Positions 54,055-63,273 of a DNA stretch of 64,000 nucleotides are shown here, in pieces. The stretch lies in the NCBI GenBank assembly GCA_036343635.1, contig JAYYVF010000085.1:28432-92431 (forward strand). Direction: 5' to 3'. The notes below the pieces were generated by a model. It was not told the origin of the DNA, did not search any database, and saw only the letters and a list, made by a program, of their open reading frames with translations. The number at the start of each line of letters is the position of its first letter. Position 1 is the stretch's first letter. Made by a program: the position numbers and the translations under genes. Source of the stretch: GCA-2693325 sp036343635 (GTDB taxonomy: Bacteria > Latescibacterota > UBA2968 > UBA8231).

Positions 54055-57000
54055 CTACAACTCTCTGAGAAGTTGGCTGCACTCAGATTTTACTTGTGCA
54101 GATGCGGATTCTTTAACTTCTTCATAGCCCCTTATCTGATCGACTTTACTAACTAACTCAACTGTCTTCTCATAATTTCCAATACTCACTTGAGAAACAA
54201 CTGCAATAAGTAGGTCTTGATACCAAATAATGAGATCTCTTTCGGACTGTCTAAACGGAGTTTTTCCAAAAAGATCTAAAAAACTACCGCGAAAATACTT
54301 TCCGTATTGAAGGATAACTAAGACATAACGAAACCAAGGGCCAAAATAAACCTTTTTCCTAAAGATCCAACGTAACGCCGGTGGATGAAAACAGTAGGTT
54401 AAATCAATTGGGCCATCGAACATCTTTTGGATTTTTCCGACGGCCTCTTTTTTTAATGAAAGACGTGCAACTTCATATTCATCTTTATATGCCATAAGAC
54501 GGTAAAGGCCCATAGAAGCAGCTTTAGTTAGAGCTCCCGATTTATTGAATTTTTGATCCGAATTCCAAACAAGTTCTAATGTTTCAATAAAATTGTTGGC
54601 ATAATTAACACTTTGATAATTACAAAGTTCCCGCATTCTCAATACTACACATTTATAAACGTCTAAAGGTAACCCCATAGAAGAAACTTTTTCACACAGC
54701 TTTACCATTTCAGGACTTAAATCCAACTCAGATTCCCTGGGCTCCTCATAGCTTCCTGTTTCCTGATGGCGTTTCAATTCATCTTCAATCATTATTGGGT
54801 CGGCCACTACCAAACGACCCCAACGAAAAGCTTGAATATTCAATCGTACCGACTTCCCATTAAGTCGGATTGCCTTTTCTATTGATTCTGATTTAAGGGG
54901 TATCGCGCCAGATTGATAGGCCGCACCTAATAATATCATATTTGCATATATTGTGTCCGAAAAAAGAGATTCCGCAAGCTCATAAGTGTTTACATAAATA
55001 TTGTTTCCACTTAGCATGTTTTGCTCGATATCTCGAGTAATACTTTCTACGGACGGTATTTTAATATTTCTTGGATTACGGTTCATAGTTGCAGTAGGTA
55101 TAACTGCGGTATTTATTGCAGTTCTAGTCCTGGTAGGCGAAGCATACCGAAGGTTTCCATCTTCGGAAGCTCGAAGCAAATCAAACCCAATAAACAGATC
55201 GACGTGTCCAGGCAAAAAACGATTAAATGAGGGCTGTTTACCTGACCCAATAGCTATGGGAGCTTCAACTGGCCCGCCCTTCTGTGCTAACCCGGTATTG
55301 TTTGACAAGTAAACATATTTTTTCTCTATCATCGCCGCGTAAGCTATCAAATGGGAGAATGTAACCACGCCCGTTCCTCCGCGACCAACAGCGTAAATGG
55401 TGTAGACATCCTCGGTTGGATGTAGTGTCGGTTCAGGTAAATCGCCTATATCTTTAGGCCTACGCTTTTTGAAGGTGACCCCTTGAGACGGTTTCACAAT
55501 TACAAAAGAGGGACATTCACCATCAACGCACAGTTCATCTTGTGCACAATTAGTTTGGCGAACGCGTGTCTTTTCACCCCATTCAGTCTGTATCGGCGAA
55601 AGTGCCGCGCATCCTTCAGATTTTGTATAACAGTCACCACAACCTTCACAAATCTCATCATTAATCATTATGTAATGCTCAGGGGAAACACCTGAACGAC
55701 GTTGCCGCCGTCCTCGCTCCGTCGCACATTCCTTGTCAAGAATAAGAACGCTGGTCCCTCCGATCTTTTTGAAGATGTCTAACGCGCCACCATGTTCAGA
55801 AAAATCGAATACCTGGATATGTTCCTGATCAAGCATTTTGTAAAGTTTTGGATTCGCACAGACGACTCCTATTCGATTTACCCCCATACCCAAAAGTTCA
55901 TTAACAACATCTGGAATACTTCGCGCTCCACCTGGATTCTGTCCCCCTGTAAGTGCAACAACACCATTGAAAAGCAGTAGAAACGTGATATTAACGTCAC
56001 CCTGAACACAGGTCTGAATCGCTCCTCGCCCACTATGAAAAAATGAACCATCACCCAAATATTGAAAAATATGCTTGTTTCCATTAAACGGAGCCCAACC
56101 GCTGTATATCGATCCACCTGCACCCATCGTAGGGATATATTGAACTCCATTATCATATGCAGGTGTTGCCCGAATAGATGAACAGCCTATAGCTCCACCA
56201 GGTTTTTCCTTAAGATCTCGAAAACTGTTATAAGGACATCCTCCGCACGACATCGGAGTTACATTAGGCGTATCCAGTACCGTCCTGGAATTGGATCCAA
56301 AATCCTTATTACGTCCAGTATTAAGACCGAAACGAGGCGATAGCAATTCCACTAATATTTCCGGGTCAAGCTCACCAAAAGACGGTATAAACGGCTTTTG
56401 AAACTCATCTAAGTGCCCTATGACAGACTCAACTCCACTGTTGAACAGTGCCGATTTAATTCCGTCCTCAACAAATGGACCTGGCTCTTCGATTACATAT
56501 ACCGACTTCAAACCAGAAGCAAAATTATGAACAGTCTCAGTGTCTAAGGGATAAATTGCACGTAGATGTAAAATAGGCACGTCAACGCCCATATACTCTA
56601 CCGCCTGCTTTACATCCGTATAGCTTTTCCCAGTAGTGATTATTCCGATTTTACTGTTAGAAGCCTCATTATATATGCGATTTATTTTGTTATCACGAAT
56701 ATATTGCTCTGCAACCGGTAGCTTTTGCTCAACCAATTCCTTTTGCATAGGCACAGCTCGTTCGGCCATGACAATACGGTTAAACTTCTTTGGAAAATTA
56801 CGCTTAGGCAAGACGATACTGGGCCTAACGCGACCCAACTCGACAGTACTTCCACCATCACAAACCGGAGTCACTAGTTTTAGAGCAATAACTAAACCTG
56901 TGTGCCGAGAAAGGGCTACGGCATGCAAACCCAGTTCAATAACCTCTTCAATATTTGCCGGATAAAAAGTTGGCACGTTACAACTACGCAACACCCCTTC

Positions 57001-57453
57001 ACTGGATCCCGGAGATACTGAACTTTTCGAGCGATGGTCTTCTCCACATAACAAGACCATGGAGCCATTCTCAGCCGTACCACTAAGGTTTGCTAACCAA
57101 ATTTCATCTGGGATCCACATGGTACCATGAGCTTTTCCGTACCAAAATGCATCTATATTCGCAATTTCTGCAAATTGTGTTCCTAGTATTGCCGAAGCAG
57201 CCGTCTTTTCATTAATACCAAATTGATGCAAAGTACGGCCTTCAGCATTCAAAAAATCGAGATTACGAACCAATTCCAAGTCAAGGCCACCCAAAGGAGA
57301 TCCTTCATAACCAGTAAAGTACGTTTGGTTTACCGGCCCCTTCAACGCATCTGCTCGCTGCTTCTCTAACACAAGGCGGACTATTGCCTGCATACCTGTT
57401 AGGAAGACAAAACCATCCTGCTGTTTATACTTATCTTCAATACGCAAATCCAA
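54055..57453 (-). CDS. Fused indolepyruvate:ferredoxin oxidoreductase
   Basis: The 1132-residue protein is the one-chain form in which alpha and beta subunits are fused. An N-terminal pyruvate-oxidoreductase-like domain ('YFTGYEGSPLGG') is followed by a 'MSCGGCPYNS' cysteine motif. A thiamine-diphosphate domain with 'GDGSFFHSGRGA' (about 464) and 'GGQNPGG' comes next, then ferredoxin-like cysteines ('CEGCGDC', about 594-650), and a gamma-type domain 'GRGGTGVVTFSHL' (about 686 onward). It oxidatively decarboxylates aryl-pyruvates to acyl-CoA using ferredoxin. It starts at TTG 57453 with GGGAG ten bases upstream. Length fits the family. Confidence 0.93.
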   Translation of the reverse strand: MDLRIEDKYKQQDGFVFLTGMQAIVRLVLEKQRADALKGPVNQTYFTGYEGSPLGGLDLELVRNLDFLNAEGRTLHQFGINEKTAASAILGTQFAEIANIDAFWYGKAHGTMWIPDEIWLANLSGTAENGSMVLLCGEDHRSKSSVSPGSSEGVLRSCNVPTFYPANIEEVIELGLHAVALSRHTGLVIALKLVTPVCDGGSTVELGRVRPSIVLPKRNFPKKFNRIVMAERAVPMQKELVEQKLPVAEQYIRDNKINRIYNEASNSKIGIITTGKSYTDVKQAVEYMGVDVPILHLRAIYPLDTETVHNFASGLKSVYVIEEPGPFVEDGIKSALFNSGVESVIGHLDEFQKPFIPSFGELDPEILVELLSPRFGLNTGRNKDFGSNSRTVLDTPNVTPMSCGGCPYNSFRDLKEKPGGAIGCSSIRATPAYDNGVQYIPTMGAGGSIYSGWAPFNGNKHIFQYLGDGSFFHSGRGAIQTCVQGDVNITFLLLFNGVVALTGGQNPGGARSIPDVVNELLGMGVNRIGVVCANPKLYKMLDQEHIQVFDFSEHGGALDIFKKIGGTSVLILDKECATERGRRQRRSGVSPEHYIMINDEICEGCGDCYTKSEGCAALSPIQTEWGEKTRVRQTNCAQDELCVDGECPSFVIVKPSQGVTFKKRRPKDIGDLPEPTLHPTEDVYTIYAVGRGGTGVVTFSHLIAYAAMIEKKYVYLSNNTGLAQKGGPVEAPIAIGSGKQPSFNRFLPGHVDLFIGFDLLRASEDGNLRYASPTRTRTAINTAVIPTATMNRNPRNIKIPSVESITRDIEQNMLSGNNIYVNTYELAESLFSDTIYANMILLGAAYQSGAIPLKSESIEKAIRLNGKSVRLNIQAFRWGRLVVADPIMIEDELKRHQETGSYEEPRESELDLSPEMVKLCEKVSSMGLPLDVYKCVVLRMRELCNYQSVNYANNFIETLELVWNSDQKFNKSGALTKAASMGLYRLMAYKDEYEVARLSLKKEAVGKIQKMFDGPIDLTYCFHPPALRWIFRKKVYFGPWFRYVLVILQYGKYFRGSFLDLFGKTPFRQSERDLIIWYQDLLIAVVSQVSIGNYEKTVELVSKVDQIRGYEEVKESASAQVKSECSQLLREL

Positions 57454-57532
57454 AATGCAAAAGCTCCCTTCATAGCTCTGGCCCTGATAATACGTTCAGC
57501 CTTCCGCATGAGCAAGATTTTCCAAAAAATAA

Positions 57533-57629
57533 ACTAATATATTAGTCAAATAGGGTTGCCGATACACATAACTTGCGCATATATTTTTGGATCGGTAATC
57601 CACAGAAAAAATGGTGTTTTTGTACCGAT
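57533..57629. promoter_or_regulatory. Palindrome and inverted repeat in a divergent gap
   Basis: The 202-base gap between the divergent genes at 57453 and 57656 holds a perfect palindrome ACTAATATATTAGT (57533-57546) and an inverted repeat ATCGGTA (57591-57597) / TACCGAT (57623-57629) with a 25-base spacer. Either could be an operator. No consensus promoter stands out. Confidence 0.3.
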
Positions 57630-57655
57630 TATTTCACTATAACGATTGGATTGAG

Positions 57656-57949
57656 ATGGCAGAAACCGTTGAAGAATTGACAATTCATTATGAAGAAGAT
57701 GGTGTAGTCCTTCGAAAAGAAACCGGTAAAAATGTCTTAAGCAAAGGGGCTTGGGCCACTATTATGTATCTCTACCAAGATTTGGACCGAAAGAACGATG
57801 AGTTCGGCCCTCAAAAGATTTCGATCAGACGTTACCAAAAGCGCGAAGGTTCATTCATACCGCGAAGTAAATTTGAAATTTCTAGTGCTAAACAAGCGCG
57901 TGCCATTTGTAACATCATAAATGAATGGTTTCCACCAGAGGACGAGTAA
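57656..57949 (+). CDS. Small conserved protein of unknown function
   Basis: From the ATG at 57656 it is 97 residues; earlier in-frame starts add a poor leader. It is a compact soluble alpha/beta domain with 'VLSKGAWATIMYLYQDLDRK', 'KISIRRYQKREG' and 'SKFEISSAKQARAICNIINEWF'. I believe similar uncharacterised proteins occur in deltaproteobacteria and relatives, but cannot name the family. It is followed by the second Gfo/Idh gene after 65 bases. Confidence 0.68.
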   Translation: MAETVEELTIHYEEDGVVLRKETGKNVLSKGAWATIMYLYQDLDRKNDEFGPQKISIRRYQKREGSFIPRSKFEISSAKQARAICNIINEWFPPEDE

Positions 57950-58014
57950 ATAAATTTGACACTATATCTCGTATTAAGAAATATAATTTTAGCCAATTTT
58001 TTCACTATACTACC

Positions 58015-59061
58015 ATGAGTACTTACTCAGCAGTAATAGTGGGGCTAACAGGCATCGGTTCGGGGCGAAATTCTGTTAGTCCTTTAGGCCGTATGCCACG
58101 ATCCCATGCAGCTGCCTATTATTCCCATCCTGACACAACAGTTGCGGCTGTGTGTGACCTACGACCTGAAGCACTAACAGAATTTGAGAAAACGTGGTCC
58201 GACGTGTGGCCTGACTTACAGTATTATAGTGATTACCGTGAAATGCTGGATAAACTAAATCCGGACATACTGAGCGTTGTAACGCCGGACGATGCACACG
58301 CCAAAATTGTTATTGATGGATCAGCATCTGGCGTACCAGCTATCCTTTGCGAAAAGCCTATTGCAACAACGTTAGCTGAGGCGGACCTAATGACGCGTAC
58401 GTGCGAAGAAAATGAAACACTACTATCAATTGAGAATACCCGTCGATGGGATCCATCCTTCGTCAATGCCCTAAAAATAATTCAATCAGAAGAATTAGGC
58501 CCATTGCGTACAATCGTTGGCGAAATGTTCAGCCCACGAGCCATGTTATTTCGGAACGGAATTCACTTAATTGATCTATTTAACTTCTACGCAGCAGTCC
58601 CGGCAAAATGGGTTTTTTCTGAATTAGAGATGGGGTTCGATACATTTCGCGAATATAGCGGAGATGGTGGACGATCTCCCGATAGCGATCCTTATGCGTC
58701 TGCATATATCCATTATGAAAATGGGATAAGAGGGTTTTTAAATTCCTATAAAACAACATTCCCGGGTTGGCAGATGCAATTGACCTGCGAAAATGGCCGA
58801 CTACATCTGTCTGATCGCAACATACGATTGATCCGTGCAACGTCGCACTACCAGTGGGAAGAAAGTGACGTAGTTACCGAACCCCACATGTATACTAACC
58901 AATTAGGAGCTGTAGCCGAATTGGTAAATGCTCTTAAAGGCGAAGACGTTAGTCTATCATGTCCTCCAAAAGAAGCAAGGAAAGCACTCGAGTTGGTTAT
59001 AGCTATGCTAAAATCACACACTGAGGGTAATCGTCGCGTAGACCTACCATTAGGTGAATGA
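58015..59061 (+). CDS. Gfo/Idh/MocA family oxidoreductase
   Basis: I use the ATG at 58015 (348 residues), which starts right before the nucleotide-binding 'SAVIVGLTGIGSG'; an ATG at 57925 would overlap the previous gene. The protein has 'AAVCDLRPEAL', 'VVTPDDAHAKI', the EKP motif (E113-K114-P115) and 'FRNGIHLIDLFNFY' with a likely catalytic histidine. It probably oxidises or reduces a sugar-derived substrate. It begins the group that continues with IspG, the aldolase and sugar-acid enzymes. Confidence 0.9.
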   Translation: MSTYSAVIVGLTGIGSGRNSVSPLGRMPRSHAAAYYSHPDTTVAAVCDLRPEALTEFEKTWSDVWPDLQYYSDYREMLDKLNPDILSVVTPDDAHAKIVIDGSASGVPAILCEKPIATTLAEADLMTRTCEENETLLSIENTRRWDPSFVNALKIIQSEELGPLRTIVGEMFSPRAMLFRNGIHLIDLFNFYAAVPAKWVFSELEMGFDTFREYSGDGGRSPDSDPYASAYIHYENGIRGFLNSYKTTFPGWQMQLTCENGRLHLSDRNIRLIRATSHYQWEESDVVTEPHMYTNQLGAVAELVNALKGEDVSLSCPPKEARKALELVIAMLKSHTEGNRRVDLPLGE

Positions 59062-59118
59062 TGTTAACATTTCCATACCGCTTTAACATAGTTTTTCGAA
59101 ATTGGTTGTTTAATTAGA

Positions 59119-60282
59119 ATGACGGAGATAAAACGTAACGCTACGCGTATTATCAAAATAGGCAATATGGCTATTGGAGGCACAAACCCTATTGCGGTAC
59201 AGAGTATGGCTGCGACCAAAACACAGGATATTGCTGCGACCTTACGCCAAATTGAGGTAATTGAAAAAGCTGGTGCTGACCTCATTCGCATCGCCGTCGA
59301 CAGCCCCCGCGATGTGATCGCCTTAGCAGAAATTTCAAAAAACGCGAGCGTCCCTCTTAGCGTCGACCTTCAGGAGAATTTTCGATTAGTCGAGAATGTG
59401 GCCCCACATGTTCAAAAAGTACGTTACAATCCCGGACATCTATACCATCACGAGAGGACAAAAAGTATTAAAGACAAGGTATCCTTCATTATAGACCAGG
59501 CTGAAAAAAATAATTGTGCGATTCGAATTGGGGTTAATTGCGGATCGGTTGATCCTGACAAGATTGGATTATTCCCAGAAGATGACAGTATCTCCCCAAT
59601 GTTAGCCTCTGCTATGGAGCACTGCGAATTATTAGACAAACTGGGTTTCACACGTTACTGTGTATCATTAAAAGATTCGGATCCTGCCAACGTCGTGGAA
59701 GCAAATACCCGATTTGCGAAGGAATGTCCCGAGGTCCCCATTCATCTCGGAGTAACCGAAGCCGGAATGCCTCCAGAGGGAGTTATCAAAACACGTATTG
59801 CCTTCGAACAACTAATTTCTGCCGGAATTGGCGATACACTTCGCGTATCGCTAACGCTTCCTTTTGACGAAAAAGGTGAGGAAATACATGTAGGACGACA
59901 GATACTCGAAGACATTTACTCGGGGCGTTTTCGTTCGGTCCCAACAAATATGGGGTCTGGACTCAATATTATCTCCTGTCCTTCATGCTCTCGTGTAGAA
60001 AACGAAGCATTTATAGAGTTGGCGCACAGAGTACGCGAAATCACTCAATATGCCAACCAATACAATATCACCATAGCTGTTATGGGATGTCGCGTTAATG
60101 GTCCGGGAGAAACGGATGATGCTGACTTAGGGCTCTGGTGTGCTCCCAATTTTGTAAATCTCAAACGTGGTCCTGAGGAAATTGGAAAATACACTTATGA
60201 CGATGTTCTTTTAAAACTCAAAGAAGAAGTAGACCATCTTGTCGCGTCAACTCAATTAATCGAACCGGATCCAATAAAATGA
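59119..60282 (+). CDS. ispG: 4-hydroxy-3-methylbut-2-enyl diphosphate synthase (flavodoxin/ferredoxin) IspG
   Basis: The 387-residue protein matches short bacterial IspG: 'GNMAIGGTNPIAVQSMAATKT' at the start, then a TIM-barrel with 'GVNCGSVD'. The C-terminal cluster-binding part has C287 and C290 ('SCPSC'), C324 ('MGCRVNGPGE') and E331. It reduces MEcPP to HMBPP, the penultimate step of the MEP isoprenoid pathway. Its stop overlaps the aldolase ATG by four bases, so a housekeeping gene is embedded in a catabolic cluster. Confidence 0.96.
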   Translation: MTEIKRNATRIIKIGNMAIGGTNPIAVQSMAATKTQDIAATLRQIEVIEKAGADLIRIAVDSPRDVIALAEISKNASVPLSVDLQENFRLVENVAPHVQKVRYNPGHLYHHERTKSIKDKVSFIIDQAEKNNCAIRIGVNCGSVDPDKIGLFPEDDSISPMLASAMEHCELLDKLGFTRYCVSLKDSDPANVVEANTRFAKECPEVPIHLGVTEAGMPPEGVIKTRIAFEQLISAGIGDTLRVSLTLPFDEKGEEIHVGRQILEDIYSGRFRSVPTNMGSGLNIISCPSCSRVENEAFIELAHRVREITQYANQYNITIAVMGCRVNGPGETDDADLGLWCAPNFVNLKRGPEEIGKYTYDDVLLKLKEEVDHLVASTQLIEPDPIK

Positions 60283-61019
60283 ACGATGACATTCGTAAAA
60301 CATTAAATTCAGGTAAAGCCTCCGTCGGTTCATGGCTAAATCTTGGATCGCCATTAGCAGCTGAAGTCATGGCTACGGCAGGATTCAATTGGTTAGTTGT
60401 CGACGCGGAACACACGGCCTATAGCATAGAAAATATTTCCAACATGTTTCGGGCAATAGAAGCCCGAGGTGCCATTCCGCTGGCGCGTGCATGGGATCAT
60501 TCTCCTGCAACTGCCGGGCGCCTTCTCGACGCTGGTGCCTATGGTATAGTCTTTCCCCACGTTAGTACCCCAGGACAGGCAAAGCATTTAGCAGACAGCC
60601 TACGATACCCTCCAAAAGGTTCACGGTCTGCTGGTACCGGGCGCTGCACAACCATTCTTGATGATTATCGAAATAAGTTTAACGATTTGGTCCTTTGTAT
60701 CCCACAGATTGAGGACATGCAAGGAGTAAACAATGCCGAGGCGATTGCAAGCGTGGACGGCGTTGACATCGGTTTCTTAGGCCCTAATGATTTAGCCTTA
60801 TCTATGGGAGTTCCTGTTGGGCACCCTGATCACGAGACCGCCTTACAGACCTTCCGTATAGGCTGCGAACACGCTGGCATACCTTGCGGCATCCCAGTCC
60901 GAGATGCTAAAACTGCTACCGCCAGGATTGCCGAAGGATTTCAATTCATAGATGTAAATAATGACCTTAGGTTTTTGGAATCGGAAGCCCTTGCTCAAAT
61001 ACAAGAAATAAAGACATAG
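60279..61019 (+). CDS. HpcH/HpaI family aldolase
   Basis: The 246-residue class II pyruvate aldolase has 'SVGSWLNLGSP', 'VVDAEHTAYSI' with base H45, 'RLLDAGAYGIVFPHV', 'PPKGSRSAG', 'PQIED' and 'GFLGPNDLALSMG', all typical of the metal-dependent 2-keto-3-deoxy-acid aldolases (HpcH, GarL, RhmA). It would cleave a keto-deoxy acid to pyruvate and an aldehyde. With the dehydratase at 62077 it makes a plausible two-step sugar-acid route. It is translationally coupled to ispG. Confidence 0.92.
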   Translation: MNDDIRKTLNSGKASVGSWLNLGSPLAAEVMATAGFNWLVVDAEHTAYSIENISNMFRAIEARGAIPLARAWDHSPATAGRLLDAGAYGIVFPHVSTPGQAKHLADSLRYPPKGSRSAGTGRCTTILDDYRNKFNDLVLCIPQIEDMQGVNNAEAIASVDGVDIGFLGPNDLALSMGVPVGHPDHETALQTFRIGCEHAGIPCGIPVRDAKTATARIAEGFQFIDVNNDLRFLESEALAQIQEIKT

Positions 61020-61093
61020 GTTTTTCATTCATCATTCAAAATCTCATTAACACCGATAAGCAAATCAACTTATTTCCTGAACGGAATCGACAA

Positions 61094-62080
61094 ATGGTAA
61101 AAATATTTTGTACTCCGCAATTCATAAATAAAGAATTTGCATCAAATGAGCGTTCGGAGGGTTTGAAACAGCTTTCTACTTACGGCGAACTAATAGATGA
61201 ACCGGCGGTTTTGGAAGCCAACCACGCTGAGGATGTCGTTGCATCTGTTGCAAGCTCCTCGCTTTACACTGACGAATTCTATGAAAAAGCGGACCAATTA
61301 CGAATTGTTGCTCGATGGGGCGTTGGTTTCGATCAGGTAAATGTAAACGCTGCCACTCAACACGGAGTGATCATTACCGTGACACCGGTACATATGGATA
61401 CCGTAGCGGAATACACGATAGGTCAATGGATGGCTACATTAAAGCGAGTTTATACTCTTAATCGTTTATCACACTCCGGCGACTTTTCAATCATTAGAAC
61501 ATACGAGGCTCAAGGATCTACGTTAGGACTCTACGGCTGTGGACGCATAGGCCAACATGTGTGCCAAAGAGCTCGAAATCTGCTGGGCGAGAAGGGTACA
61601 CTTTTAGTATATGACACTCGACCAGACATTGATGAAATATGCGGAAAATATAACGCCGAATCTGTTTCCTCACCTGAAGAGCTCTTCCGTAGATCTGATA
61701 CAGTTAGTTTACATGTTTCTGGGGACGATCCAATAGTTCACTACGATCTACTCTCCCAAATGCAGCCGCATGCATCCCTTATTAATCCATCGAGAGGCAA
61801 CTTAGTAGTAGATTACGATGTGCATAAAGCTATCTGTGAGGAAAAACTCTACTACTATGTCGTTGATGACCCAGTGGACGGTCCACGCTCTATTCATAAG
61901 GACCATCCGCGAATCATCTGTACAAATCACAATGCCGGCATATCAGTAGAATCAACCATCCGGCTAGACCAAACATCTATTAATCAAGTTATCGATGTTT
62001 TAGAACATCGCCGACCTGATTTTGTATTAAACCCCGACGTCCTTAAACATCCGCGTGTGAAAGAATGGCTCTCTAATTGA
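61094..62080 (+). CDS. D-isomer specific 2-hydroxyacid dehydrogenase
   Basis: The 328-residue dehydrogenase has the NAD loop 'LYGCGRIGQHV' (G148-x-G150-x2-G153), 'NPSRGNLVVD' with substrate-binding R234, and 'ICTNHNAGIS' with catalytic H279. The usual acidic residue is near 258-259. The N-terminal half carries the 'ARWGVGFDQVNVNAAT' motif. It would reduce 2-keto acids or oxidise D-2-hydroxy acids. It overlaps the dehydratase start by four bases, which suggests it handles a product or substrate of the same pathway. Confidence 0.9.
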   Translation: MVKIFCTPQFINKEFASNERSEGLKQLSTYGELIDEPAVLEANHAEDVVASVASSSLYTDEFYEKADQLRIVARWGVGFDQVNVNAATQHGVIITVTPVHMDTVAEYTIGQWMATLKRVYTLNRLSHSGDFSIIRTYEAQGSTLGLYGCGRIGQHVCQRARNLLGEKGTLLVYDTRPDIDEICGKYNAESVSSPEELFRRSDTVSLHVSGDDPIVHYDLLSQMQPHASLINPSRGNLVVDYDVHKAICEEKLYYYVVDDPVDGPRSIHKDHPRIICTNHNAGISVESTIRLDQTSINQVIDVLEHRRPDFVLNPDVLKHPRVKEWLSN

Positions 62081-63210
62081 AAATACATTCCTTAGAGACG
62101 ATCCCACTCAACAATCGCGGCATGCTTCTTCGGATGTACACGGATAACGGTCTGATTGGCTATGGTTCGCCCATGAATTACGAACATGGAAGGACGGTTG
62201 CCCAAGCCATTTCTGACATGGGTGATTACTTGATTGGTCGGGATCCGCTACAGATCGAGGATCATTGGCAAACGCTGTTTCGATCATCTTACTCAAGACA
62301 AATGCCGATCTTGCTCTCCGCTCTAAGCGGTATCGAGATGGCCTGCTGGGACATCTTCGGGAAATCTTTGGCAGTCCCTATCTGGAAACTGCTCGGTGGA
62401 TCAGTCCGCTCGCGATTACGCGTATACGGAAGTGTCGGTGGCCCGACAGATGAGGTTGCAGTTCAACAGGCTTCTGAACGAGTTAAAGAAGGATACAACG
62501 CTATAAAAACAACTCCATTTCCTACCGCTGTACGCCCTATCGAAACACCGCGTGGCATTGACAAAATCATAAAAAGGATTGGATCTATTCGGGACTCGAT
62601 AGGCGACAACGTAGATTTAGCGATTGATTTTCACCGCTGTACGACACCGGCTTTTGCGAAAATACTCCTACGAGAACTCGAACCTTTTCGTCCCCTTTTT
62701 GTAGAAGAGCCCACTAAAGCCATCCCGGATAATGTTGGTCCGCTTCGCGAGTTAAGCCTTTCCACGTGTATCCCCTTAGCAACTGGTGAGCGATGTACTA
62801 CGCGCTGGGGTTTCCGTGAACTTTGTGAAAAAAAGGCCGTCTCAATTCTACAACCCGACATACGACATTGCGGCGGAATCCGCGAAATGCGCAATATCGC
62901 GGCCTTGGCCGAGGTCCACGAAATTATGATCGCTCCGCACAGCTCGGCTGACCCACTGGGAATTGTTGCTGCAATACATGCAATGGCACCCACTCCTAAT
63001 TTTTTGATTATGGAATTCGGCGGTGGGACTGGAGAAGGTTTTTTTACTGAATCTCTTAAAATGACAGATGGATACGTAGACCTGCCAGATAAACCTGGGC
63101 TGGGTGTTGAGATTGATGAAAAAGGATTAGCAGCGGCTCGCCACGAAGGACCGTGGCGCCTTCGCACTATGCGAAGACACCCGGAAGACGATACTTTTTC
63201 TGATTTTTAG
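62077..63210 (+). CDS. Enolase-superfamily acid-sugar dehydratase (galactonate-dehydratase-like)
   Basis: The 377-residue enzyme starts at TTG overlapping the previous stop. It has an enolase-type capping domain and a TIM barrel with metal ligands D184, E210 and E238. The D184-x-H186 motif ('DFHRCTTP') and H288 ('APHSSAD') match the acid/base pair of D-galactonate dehydratase and the D-mannonate-dehydratase-like subgroup. It would syn- or anti-dehydrate an acid sugar to a 2-keto-3-deoxy acid, the type of substrate the nearby HpcH aldolase cleaves. The exact sugar acid is unknown. Confidence 0.9.
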   Translation: MKIHSLETIPLNNRGMLLRMYTDNGLIGYGSPMNYEHGRTVAQAISDMGDYLIGRDPLQIEDHWQTLFRSSYSRQMPILLSALSGIEMACWDIFGKSLAVPIWKLLGGSVRSRLRVYGSVGGPTDEVAVQQASERVKEGYNAIKTTPFPTAVRPIETPRGIDKIIKRIGSIRDSIGDNVDLAIDFHRCTTPAFAKILLRELEPFRPLFVEEPTKAIPDNVGPLRELSLSTCIPLATGERCTTRWGFRELCEKKAVSILQPDIRHCGGIREMRNIAALAEVHEIMIAPHSSADPLGIVAAIHAMAPTPNFLIMEFGGGTGEGFFTESLKMTDGYVDLPDKPGLGVEIDEKGLAAARHEGPWRLRTMRRHPEDDTFSDF

Positions 63211-63273
63211 TAAAATTGCATATTACAAAAAAATAAACACGTTCTTCTTGATTATTCTACCTATACTAAAGCT

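Noticed and set aside
57925..58014. N-terminal extension of the second Gfo/Idh protein
   Set aside because: The extra 30 residues overlap the previous gene in another frame and precede the Rossmann motif with no family similarity.
62631..63167. 178-codon open frame on minus inside the dehydratase gene
   Set aside because: The plus-strand frame has all enolase-superfamily catalytic residues; the antisense translation is Ser/Arg/Pro-rich with no family.
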